Assembly: GCA_937928475.1 (NCBI GenBank)
Contig: CALFVE010000041.1
Location: forward strand, 1-11,706
Reading direction: 5' to 3'
Source of the DNA: an uncultured bacterium
Lineage (GTDB): Bacteria > Armatimonadota > Zipacnadia > Zipacnadales > Zipacnadaceae
Length of the DNA stretch: 11,706 bases
This document shows, one piece after another, positions 1 to 5,928 of this stretch (within the stretch, counting starts at the first letter, position 1; each line of letters begins with the position of its first letter). The notes under the pieces were generated by a model. The model saw nothing but the letters and a program-made list of their open reading frames with translations, searched no databases and was not told the DNA's origin. The translations under genes were made by a program, and so were the position numbers.

Positions 1-4
1 GGGA

Positions 5-69
5 CGCAGGCTGGAAGCCTGCGCTACGCGGGGAAGCCTGTGCTAGGCGGGGAAGCCTGCGCTAGGCGG
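5..69. repeat. Palindromic repeat followed by 19-bp tandem repeats
   Basis: Bases 5-12 (CGCAGGCT) pair perfectly with 16-23 (AGCCTGCG) across a 3-base loop. The right half begins a tandem array of three 19-bp units at 13-31, 32-50 and 51-69, each of the form GGAAGCCTGYGCTASGCGG and differing at one or two positions. A degenerate fourth start, GGGGAAGACTGG, follows at about 70. The unit is GC-rich, non-coding and upstream of the lipoprotein gene. It resembles the dispersed intergenic palindromes of several high-GC environmental phyla. A role (transcription termination, nucleoid binding or a small mobile repeat) cannot be read from the sequence. Confidence 0.8.
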
Positions 70-148
70 GGGGAAGACTGGCTGCGGCGAACCTTGCGCA
101 CACGCGCGCGTCAAACCGTGAGGTGTTGTTCGCTTGAGAACTGGGACG

Positions 149-709
149 ATGAAATATACCCTGCTCCCGCGGGCGCTGGGCGCAGCGCTGCTGCTTGCCG
201 TGTCGGGCTGCCGGCATGGCGAGCCTCCGGCGCCGGCGACTGCCTCTCCCTGCGGTATCCCTTCGGTGCAGGAGACCGTCCCCGACTTCGCCTTGACCAC
301 GGTGAAAGGGGAGACGCTGCGCCTGAGTGAGATGAAGGGTAAGGTCGTGCTGCTCGACTTCTGGGCGATTCTCTGCGCCGGCTGCGTGGAGGGACTCGAC
401 CGCTACCGCGACGATCCCGCTTTCTCCGCCAATCCTCATCTGCAGATCATTGCCATTGCCCAAGAGACTTCGGCGGAGGCCACACGCAAGTTTGCCGAGG
501 AGCATCGCTGGCCTTTCCCGGTGGTGCTGCTGACCCCGGAGGTACGCGAGGCATTCTTGGGCAAGGGGCCGGTGGCGCTGCCCCAGATTCGCCTGCTTGA
601 CCGCGAGGGCCGCCTGCGCTATCGGCTGGGCTTTGAGAGCCTGCAGCCGGAGACGATCAAGTGCCTGGTGGAGGCCCTCACCGGCCCGACGGCCGCCGCG
701 GGCGAATGA
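149..709 (+). CDS. TlpA/AhpC-type thioredoxin-fold lipoprotein
   Basis: A 186-residue predicted lipoprotein of the thioredoxin/peroxiredoxin superfamily, probably an extracytoplasmic thiol-disulfide reductase or oxidase. The N-terminus has a Lys, a hydrophobic stretch and a lipobox (V-S-G-C) with the lipidated Cys at residue 21. The catalytic motif is F-W-A-I-L-C-A-G-C, Cys76 and Cys79. In TlpA/ResA the residue before the first Cys is normally Trp; here it is Leu. The expected cis-Pro is present (A-L-P-Q, Pro145), followed by the L-L-D-R-E-G strand-turn usual in this fold. The start is uncertain: ATG 149 gives a clean signal sequence but has only GGGA two bases upstream, while TTG 134 lies 8 bases after GAGGTG (120-125) and would add five residues. 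The substrate partner is unknown. About 100 bases separate it from ruvC, which seems to have its own promoter. Confidence 0.8.
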   Translation: MKYTLLPRALGAALLLAVSGCRHGEPPAPATASPCGIPSVQETVPDFALTTVKGETLRLSEMKGKVVLLDFWAILCAGCVEGLDRYRDDPAFSANPHLQIIAIAQETSAEATRKFAEEHRWPFPVVLLTPEVREAFLGKGPVALPQIRLLDREGRLRYRLGFESLQPETIKCLVEALTGPTAAAGE

Positions 710-794
710 GGGCGCGGGGTCTGCCGTTCTCCCGGTTCTCGCGTGCCTCTCTTCATCTCTCATTTGCGACGTTCCGCCTGCCACCTCCCCGTGC

Positions 795-800
795 TATAAT
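795..800 (+). promoter_or_regulatory. Perfect -10 box positioned for leaderless ruvC transcription
   Basis: TATAAT at 795-800 stands alone in very GC-rich surroundings. With the usual 6-8 base offset the transcript would start at about 807-808, which is the A of the ruvC ATG at 808. No Shine-Dalgarno sequence is visible before that ATG. The expected -35 position (about 772-777) reads TTCCGC, a poor match, so -10 recognition would dominate. A start site at the ATG is inferred from spacing only. Confidence 0.65.
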
Positions 801-807
801 GCCCGCA

Positions 808-1518
808 ATGCGCAAGACTCGCCTCCTGGGCATTGATCCGGGCCTCCACGTCACCGGCTACGGGGCGGTGGACCGGCTCTCCAACGGGCGCTGCCGGCTG
901 GTGGAGGCCGGCGCGGTGCGCACCTCGCCGACCGCCGACCTCGCGACGCGCCTGCAGGTGCTCTATGAGGGCATCTGCGAGGCGCTCGACGACCTGGAGC
1001 CGGAGGTGGTCATCGTCGAGTCGCTCTACTCCAAGTACCGCCACCCGCGCACCGCTATCTTGATGGGACACGCGCGGGGCGTTATCTATTTGGCCGCGCA
1101 GCAGCGGGGCCTGCCGGTAGAGGCTTATCCGGCCTCCCAAGTCAAGCGAGCCCTGACCGGGGTCGGGCGGGCGGCGAAGCGCCAGGTGGCGGAGATGGTC
1201 TGTCGGCTGCTCGGGCTGCCCGAGGCGCCCCGCCCACATGACGTGACCGACGCCCTCGCCCTGGCGCTCTGCCACGCTAGTCCGCAGCGGTTTGCCGGCG
1301 AGCGCGGCCTGCCCGCGGCAGTGAGGGAGTCGGTCGGTAGCGCAGGTGTCTCGTCTGTTCTGCCTCACCCCCTGACCCCCTCTCCCGGCGGAGGAGAGGG
1401 GGCTGCACAGGAGCCTTTCAGTGCCGTAGACGCCTCGTCCGCATCTGCCGGCTCCTTGCTCGCGACTCGCGGCTCGCCACTCGCGACTCGGAGGCGGTCC
1501 CGGGAGGTGGCCCCATGA
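808..1518 (+). CDS. ruvC: Holliday junction endonuclease RuvC with unusual C-terminal extension
   Basis: RuvC resolves Holliday junctions as a dimer, cutting symmetrically after RuvAB branch migration. All four acidic catalytic positions are visible: Asp10 in G-I-D-P-G, Glu71 in V-I-V-E-S, and Asp145 and Asp148 in H-D-V-T-D-A-L-A. The core ends near residue 160, matching ordinary RuvC length. The protein then continues to 236 residues with a tail rich in Ser, Ala, Pro, Gly and Arg. This tail is encoded by a 10-bp-stem inverted repeat (1376-1402) and a short direct repeat (1459-1490), both typical of intergenic DNA, so it looks like readthrough into spacer sequence rather than a domain. ATG 808 is chosen because it gives M-R-K-T-R-L-L-G-I-D; ATG 799 overlaps the -10 box. 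The stop overlaps the ruvA start (ATGA), implying translational coupling. Confidence 0.95.
   Translation: MRKTRLLGIDPGLHVTGYGAVDRLSNGRCRLVEAGAVRTSPTADLATRLQVLYEGICEALDDLEPEVVIVESLYSKYRHPRTAILMGHARGVIYLAAQQRGLPVEAYPASQVKRALTGVGRAAKRQVAEMVCRLLGLPEAPRPHDVTDALALALCHASPQRFAGERGLPAAVRESVGSAGVSSVLPHPLTPSPGGGEGAAQEPFSAVDASSASAGSLLATRGSPLATRRRSREVAP
1376..1402. repeat. Perfect 10-bp inverted repeat inside the ruvC tail
   Basis: CCCCCTCTCC (1376-1385) pairs perfectly with GGAGAGGGGG (1393-1402) around a 7-base loop. It follows CCTCACCCCCTGA, giving the peptide L-P-H-P-L-T-P-S-P-G-G-G-E-G. This block is recognisable as a hairpin repeat that is usually intergenic in many environmental bacterial genomes. 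Here it lies within the open reading frame of ruvC. It could act as an RNA hairpin between the ruvC core and ruvA. Confidence 0.8.
1459..1490. repeat. Direct repeat CTCGCGACTCG, two copies
   Basis: CTCGCGACTCG occurs at 1459-1469 and 1480-1490, a 21-base period, with a related CGGCTCGCC between them. It encodes L-A-T-R-G-S-P-L-A-T-R in the ruvC tail. Runs of near-identical 'CTCGCxACTCG' words are common spacer repeats in high-GC genomes, so this supports a spacer origin for the ruvC tail. Confidence 0.7.
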
Positions 1519-2129
1519 TCCGCCGCCTGCGGGGGGAACTGGTCGAGGTCGGCCCCGAGTGGGCGCTGGTCGAGGTGGGTGGCCTCGCCTACGAGGTCTT
1601 TCTGCCGCCGCCGGTGCGAGACCGGCTGGCCGAGCGCGAACTGGGCACCCACGTGGAACTTTTTACCTACTATTACCTGCAGACCGACGGCAACCGGGTA
1701 ACGCCTTATCTCGTGGGCTTCGAGAGCCAAACGCAGCGGGAGTTCTTCGAGCGGTTGCTGGAGGTGCCGCGGCTGGGGCCGCTGTCGGCGGCGCGCAGCA
1801 TGGTGTTGCCGGTGGCGCACCTCGCGCGCGCCATCGAACTCCAGGACGAGGGGGTGCTGCGCCGGCTGCCGGGGGTGGGCCGGCAGCGGGCGCGGGATAT
1901 TATCGCTACCTTGCAGGGCAAACTGGGCCGGTTCTTGGAGGAAGCGGAACTGCCCGAGGTGGCGCCGCTGGCCGAGCCGCGCAACCAGCGGGAGCAGGAG
2001 GCGCTGGAGGTGCTGCTGCAACTAGGCTTCTCGCGCAACGAGGCGCTGCGTTCGCTCCGCCAGGCGGTGAGCACCAACCCCGAGGCCGAGGCGGACGAGT
2101 TGGTGAGGTTGGTGTTTCAGCAGAGGTAG
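1515..2129 (+). CDS. ruvA: Holliday junction DNA-binding protein RuvA
   Basis: RuvA binds four-way DNA junctions as a tetramer and loads the RuvB motor. The 204 residues fit the family. The N-terminal OB-fold (about 1-65) starts M-I-R-R-L-R-G and contains G-G-L-A-Y-E-V. Domain II has two helix-hairpin-helix motifs: the second is canonical (L-P-G-V-G-R-Q-R-A, about 118-126), while the first, normally V-x-G-V-G-P-K, reads V-P-R-L-G-P-L (84-90). Domain III, which contacts RuvB, is the C-terminal three-helix segment (about 160-204) with E-A-L-E-V-L-L-Q-L-G-F-S. A strong ribosome site GGGAGGTG (1502-1509) lies five bases before the ATG. The gene follows ruvC with an ATGA overlap. ruvB does not follow and must lie elsewhere. 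Confidence 0.94.
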   Translation: MIRRLRGELVEVGPEWALVEVGGLAYEVFLPPPVRDRLAERELGTHVELFTYYYLQTDGNRVTPYLVGFESQTQREFFERLLEVPRLGPLSAARSMVLPVAHLARAIELQDEGVLRRLPGVGRQRARDIIATLQGKLGRFLEEAELPEVAPLAEPRNQREQEALEVLLQLGFSRNEALRSLRQAVSTNPEAEADELVRLVFQQR

Positions 2130-2276
2130 GAGCGTCGTTGCGGCCGGCCCGGTAGGGCACGCGTCTCGCCTGTGAGTAGCACCGGCTTTCTAGCCTACAT
2201 GAGAACCCTAAACGCCCAGGCCTGTCGGCCGGCGGAGGAGGCAGAGGGTGTTCACGGGAACCAAGTAGGTGCCATG

Positions 2277-2284
2277 AGAGGAGG
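2277..2284 (+). promoter_or_regulatory. Ribosome binding site deciding the ATPase start
   Basis: AGAGGAGG ends 10 bases before ATG 2295 and is the best ribosome site in the region. The frame is open further upstream, to a GTG at 2172 and an ATG at 2274, but neither has a convincing site, and the extra residues show no domain-like pattern. Confidence 0.6.
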
Positions 2285-2294
2285 CCAACGCGCA

Positions 2295-3845
2295 ATGGGA
2301 ATGCTCGAAAGTGCAGGCGGAATACACAAGAGCAGCGTGAACTTTCGCAACCTCATTCGGGACATGGCGGACATGTACGCGTTCGATGTGTCAGAGGTGG
2401 TCATCGTGGAGCTGGTCGCAAACGCCCTCGATTCAAAGGCCACCCGCATCTCGATTGACTATGATCCCGCCACGAAGGTTCTCACGGTGACGGACAACGC
2501 CGCGGGGATGGATTCTCGGCAGTTCGATGAGTACCACGATTTCGCCGCGGGCTTGAAGGTGAAGGGCTCTGGGATAGGGTTCGCGGGTCTGGGGGCCAAG
2601 GTCAGCTTCAACATCGCCGAGAGAGTGGTAACGGAGACGCGTAGCGACTCTTTTTCCGGCGGCTCCGACTGGTACTTCCAGTCCAACAAAGATCTGGTCT
2701 GGAAGGAGATCCCACCGCGTCGCATACGGAATCGCGGAACCCGCGTTGAGGTGCATTTCCTAGCCGGCGCTGAGCCCTCGTACTCATCTACAGATGACCT
2801 CGTGAAGGTGCTCCGACGCCATTACCTGCCGCTGACCGACTCCCGCTTCCTCGAGCTTTACCAGAGACTGGATATCTACTCTGCCGACCTGCGCTTCTGC
2901 GCGAACGGGCGGACAATCGAGCCGCTTGACATCGCGGAGGACCTATTGCTGGACTCGGTCCATAGGTTCATCCCCAAGCGCGGCCAGGAGAGGTTCGGAT
3001 ACGGCGTTTTCGGAGTGGCCGAGGCCGATTACCCTTTGGGGCCCGACGCATGCGGCGTCCTTGTTTGCACCTACGGCAAGGTAATCAAGCGGGAGTGGTT
3101 TGACCAGCTCCCGGGCCAACTCGGTTCGCGAATCGTGGGGCTGGTCGAGGTCCCAGCGCTAGTTAGGTTCCTGACTACATCGAAAACCGACTTCATCAGG
3201 GGCCGAGGAGGGTACCGGGAATTCGAGGGGCTCTACGGTCCGATTCGGGAGGAGTTCAAGAGTTGGCTGAAGGAATTGGGAGTTGTCACGGCGGAAGAGC
3301 TTCGTAGCGACGAGGCTCGCAGGCTGGAACGGGAACTGAAGAAACTATTGGATGACGTCCCGGAGCTTCGCGAGTTCTTCGGGTTCAGGGAAAAGGGGGA
3401 GGTCCTCCAATCGGACCCCGCGGGGGTGGCTGTGGCGGAGCCGCAAGAGGGAATTGAGGGCACCTTCCCAGTAGGCGACGGGGTCAGAGGGGTGGGACCG
3501 GGCCCGGTCGGGCCGGGAGAAGGGCCAGGGGAAACCTTGGTACAAGCCCAATCGGGGAAACAGGCGGCCTCGCCGATCGCTCGATCGGTACGCGCCGGCC
3601 CGAAGATAGCCTTCCATCAGGCTGAGGACCGCACGGAGCTGGCCTGGATTGAGGGGAGCAATGTCGTGATTAACTCGGGGCATCCGTGCTACGTGAAAGC
3701 CCATACGAACCCCAACTCGCGCCGGCTTCACAGCTTGTTCGCCATCGCGACCGCCGTGCAGCGGTTCCTGGGCGCTCAGAGTGAGGCCCCAGATCTCGCC
3801 TTCGTAGACCGGATGATGGCGGCTTGGGGCAAGAGGTCACAATGA
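2295..3845 (+). CDS. GHKL (Hsp90/MutL/MORC-type) ATPase, operon gene 1
   Basis: A 516-residue cytoplasmic protein with an N-terminal Bergerat-fold ATPase domain. The N box is E-L-V-A-N-A-L-D-S (Glu39 candidate base, Asn43 for magnesium, Asp46), the G1 box is D-N-A-A-G-M (67-72) and the G2 lid motif is G-S-G-I-G-F-A-G-L-G-A-K (91-102). These fit GHKL proteins that dimerise and clamp on ATP binding; there is no histidine-kinase H box or receiver. A middle region (about 150-330) with V-E-V-H-F and F-L-T-T-S-K-T-D-F may be the transducer. A charged helical stretch (335-365) and a Gly/Pro-rich linker (390-425) lead to a C-terminal domain containing V-V-I-N-S-G-H-P and R-R-L-H-S-L-F-A-I-A. It is the first of three tightly packed genes. 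Its client and biochemical output are unknown; MORC-like or MutL-like DNA clamping is an inference from the fold. The start could be earlier (GTG 2172, 41 more residues). Confidence 0.82.
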   Translation: MGMLESAGGIHKSSVNFRNLIRDMADMYAFDVSEVVIVELVANALDSKATRISIDYDPATKVLTVTDNAAGMDSRQFDEYHDFAAGLKVKGSGIGFAGLGAKVSFNIAERVVTETRSDSFSGGSDWYFQSNKDLVWKEIPPRRIRNRGTRVEVHFLAGAEPSYSSTDDLVKVLRRHYLPLTDSRFLELYQRLDIYSADLRFCANGRTIEPLDIAEDLLLDSVHRFIPKRGQERFGYGVFGVAEADYPLGPDACGVLVCTYGKVIKREWFDQLPGQLGSRIVGLVEVPALVRFLTTSKTDFIRGRGGYREFEGLYGPIREEFKSWLKELGVVTAEELRSDEARRLERELKKLLDDVPELREFFGFREKGEVLQSDPAGVAVAEPQEGIEGTFPVGDGVRGVGPGPVGPGEGPGETLVQAQSGKQAASPIARSVRAGPKIAFHQAEDRTELAWIEGSNVVINSGHPCYVKAHTNPNSRRLHSLFAIATAVQRFLGAQSEAPDLAFVDRMMAAWGKRSQ

Positions 3846-4306
3846 AGCAACTCCTATTCGTGTCCTTCCAACCTAGGGGCGAGGGGTTCACCGGTCTCCT
3901 GCCGATGGAGGCTGCATTGAGTGTGGTTGATGACCCCGAAAGTGTGCTGCGCAAAGCAGCCGCAGCATATAGCCGCTACATTCGCAGGATGCGAGCCCTG
4001 GTGGGCGAAATTGAGTCGGTGCGCGCCAGTCGCCGGCCTATCCCTGCGCGGATGCTCTGGGATCTCGGAGACTTGATCTTCCGGCTCACAAAGACGCTTG
4101 CGGGCCTGTCGCTTCAGGTTGACGACCTTTACACCCACCTCGTGCGCGACATCGGTATACCCCGGAAACGGCTGGAGAAGATAGTTATCTTGCGCCGGTA
4201 CGTGCCCAGGAAGACGCTAATCCCTAAGGACCTCAACTGGGGACGTTGCGAGAAGGGTACTCGGGCCGTGGCTGAGAGGTTGAGTAAAGGCTTGCCTCTG
4301 AGGTAG
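3842..4306 (+). CDS. Small helical protein of unknown function, operon gene 2
   Basis: A 154-residue protein I do not recognise. It starts M-K-Q-L-L-F-V-S-F-Q-P, a short beta-like strand, followed by long amphipathic helices (about 30-115) rich in Arg, Leu and Ala. The C-terminal third is basic: I-P-R-K-R-L-E-K-I, then R-R-Y-V-P-R-K-T-L-I-P and L-N-W-G-R-C-E-K-G-T-R. No signal peptide, membrane segment or catalytic motif is visible. ATG 3842 overlaps the ATPase stop (ATGA) and lies four bases after AGAGGT (3832-3837), so translation is probably coupled and the two products likely act together. A frame-extending TTG at 3824 is less attractive. It could be an adaptor between the ATPase and the DNA-binding partner, or a nucleic-acid binder, but neither role is shown. 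Confidence 0.72.
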   Translation: MKQLLFVSFQPRGEGFTGLLPMEAALSVVDDPESVLRKAAAAYSRYIRRMRALVGEIESVRASRRPIPARMLWDLGDLIFRLTKTLAGLSLQVDDLYTHLVRDIGIPRKRLEKIVILRRYVPRKTLIPKDLNWGRCEKGTRAVAERLSKGLPLR

Positions 4307-4311
4307 TTTGG

Positions 4312-5901
4312 GTGTGCGCGCTCGATCTTGTCAGCGAACTGAGCCCGTTCGTCTACTGGCCGCGGGCCTTTCGCGAGTCCGAACTATTCGACCTGCTGCA
4401 CGCGGACGTCAGCCACGGAACCTTCCATAGCACGCTAGCAGCCGATCGCCGCTTCATCGCCCTCGACGGCGAGGGCGAGCGGTATTACATACTCGACTCA
4501 ACCTTGTTCCACTGGTTCGCACGCCTGAATGTACGCCTCGCTCGCGCGCAGCGCTGCTCGCTCCGCCGAGGCCAGCTAGCGCGACTGCTTGGCTCGTTGG
4601 TGTTAGGGGGCCAAGCCGTGCTGGCAACCGACACGGCAGTTAGATGGGCTGATTCTGTGGGCTTAGCCACTGCCTCTTGCAGGCCCGGCGAGTATGCCTT
4701 TCCTCTGGCACGGATGCTGTCCTTTCTCTCGCCTCCCTCCCTCGCACTGAGCGAGCACATCTTGAAGGAGATCGCCGGCAGGCGAATGTGGGCGCCACCG
4801 CTTGACGGGGCTGTGAACAGGCTCATCCTTGAAGGGCTCTGCCGGTTCCCCGAGAAGGTCGTCGCGGTGGTGCGTAGTAGGGAAGCCCTTGACACGGAGA
4901 GGCGTGTGACGTTGGCCGAACTGGGTGAACGTCTGCGGGTCTCGAGAGAGCGGGTGCGCCAGCTCGAGAGCAAGTTCTGGCGCGCTGTTCGAACTGGGCG
5001 AGGTTTTGGGACCGTGGCCGAGAGGCAGAGAAGGGTCATGCCAGGGAACTTCGACCTCCCGCCGGGCCTCGTCCGCAATCGGTACAGTGTGCCGTTTATC
5101 AGGGCGCTCCTGTTGGACTTCTTCAATCACCGCGGGGATCTCATGTTCTCCACTACATCCCCGAAAGCGCGACTGAGGCGATTTCTGGGCAAGTGCGCTG
5201 GCATACCCATCGCTGACCTTGGGCATTTCGGCCTTTCTGTGCTTGCCGCAAGCACGGAGGCCTTTCAGCTGCAGGGCCTTGTGAAGGAGTTCCCAGACAG
5301 TATTTGTCCACGCTCAATTGCTGCCCGGCTAGCCCAAGATGAGCACCTGACCCTGACGGCTCGGGAGAGTGAGCGGTACGCCGAACGACTAGCCGCGTAC
5401 AACCGGTCCAGGCTAGACAAGTATCAGAGGATATATCTCGCGCTGCGGCACATAGGTCGGCCCGCTCACTATTCCGAAGTTGCGGAAACCCACAATTTCC
5501 TTTTTCCCGAGCGCGCGTCATCCGAACACAGCATCCATGCGGCGCTGAACCAGCAGCGGTGCGGGATAGTCTGGGCTGGCACCAGGGGCACTTTTGCGCT
5601 GCGCGAGTGGGGCTTCGAGCGACCCCAGAGGAGCTTGTTCGACGCGGTCAGCACGATAGTAGAGCGCGCCTACCAGCAGACGGGGAACCCGGTGCCCTTC
5701 TCGTTCATAGTCGCCGAGATCGGAAAACACCGTCAGTTGGTGAAGCAATCAAGCTTGATGATTGCCGCCCACTGCAATCCAAGCCTCCGCCGCGTCGGGC
5801 GTGACTCATTTGTGCCCCGCCGTTCTGAGGATGAGTCTCTGGAGGATGCTTCTGCGGAGGAGTTGGACCGGATCCTGCGTGAGTTCGAAGAGGGCGGCTG
5901 A
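4312..5901 (+). CDS. Sigma-70 region-4-like / HARE-HTH protein, operon gene 3
   Basis: A 529-residue multi-domain DNA-binding protein. Residues 197-225 form a helix-turn-helix much like sigma factor region 4.2: V-T-L-A-E-L-G-E-R-L-R-V-S-R-E-R-V-R-Q-L-E. No region 2, which would bind core polymerase and melt DNA, is seen, so it is not an ordinary sigma factor. Residues about 372-437 match the HARE-HTH / RNA polymerase delta winged helix (I-Y-L-A-L-R-H-I-G-R-P-A-H-Y-S-E-V-A ... G-T-F-A-L-R-E-W). The N-terminus (about 16-75) looks like another winged helix (L-F-D-L-L-H ... L-A-A-D-R-R-F ... Y-Y-I-L-D), and 441-503 may be a third. The tail is acidic (504-529). It starts at GTG 4312, five bases after gene 2 and seven after GAGGT (4300-4304). 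HARE and sigma-4 modules recur in proteins tied to transcription and to DNA modification or restriction. A regulatory, DNA-sensing or defence role is inferred. Confidence 0.8.
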   Translation: MCALDLVSELSPFVYWPRAFRESELFDLLHADVSHGTFHSTLAADRRFIALDGEGERYYILDSTLFHWFARLNVRLARAQRCSLRRGQLARLLGSLVLGGQAVLATDTAVRWADSVGLATASCRPGEYAFPLARMLSFLSPPSLALSEHILKEIAGRRMWAPPLDGAVNRLILEGLCRFPEKVVAVVRSREALDTERRVTLAELGERLRVSRERVRQLESKFWRAVRTGRGFGTVAERQRRVMPGNFDLPPGLVRNRYSVPFIRALLLDFFNHRGDLMFSTTSPKARLRRFLGKCAGIPIADLGHFGLSVLAASTEAFQLQGLVKEFPDSICPRSIAARLAQDEHLTLTARESERYAERLAAYNRSRLDKYQRIYLALRHIGRPAHYSEVAETHNFLFPERASSEHSIHAALNQQRCGIVWAGTRGTFALREWGFERPQRSLFDAVSTIVERAYQQTGNPVPFSFIVAEIGKHRQLVKQSSLMIAAHCNPSLRRVGRDSFVPRRSEDESLEDASAEELDRILREFEEGG

Positions 5902-5903
5902 CC

Positions 5904-5914
5904 GCCTGCGTCCC
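5904..5914 (-). repeat. Isolated copy of the dispersed repeat word GGGACGCAGGC
   Basis: On the minus strand 5914-5904 reads GGGACGCAGGC, identical to bases 1-11 at the left edge of the window. It begins three bases after the stop of the sigma/HARE gene, in the 27-base gap before the glycoside hydrolase remnant. An 11-base GC-rich match may be chance, but it sits exactly at the right boundary of the operon. Confidence 0.4.
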
Positions 5915-5928
5915 ATCCGCTCCCGCAG

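Noticed and set aside
1..70. Tandem 19-bp units considered as a CRISPR array
   Set aside because: Units are contiguous with no unique spacers, and no cas-like genes are present.
62..784. A 240-codon minus-strand frame across the lipoprotein gene
   Set aside because: It is Arg/His/Gln-rich antisense of a gene with clear thioredoxin motifs, and has no recognisable domain.
2172..2294. N-terminal extension of the ATPase from GTG 2172
   Set aside because: The residues lack domain-like character, and AGAGGAGG at 2277-2284 points to ATG 2295; kept only as an alternative.
2130..2294. A promoter for the three-gene operon
   Set aside because: I looked for paired -35/-10 boxes and found none convincing; GGCCGGCC at 2142-2149 is a short palindrome without support as an operator.
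5893..5906. Hairpin GGCGG/CCGCC over the stop of the sigma/HARE gene as a terminator
   Set aside because: The stem is only five pairs and there is no T-run; it is expected by chance in GC-rich DNA.
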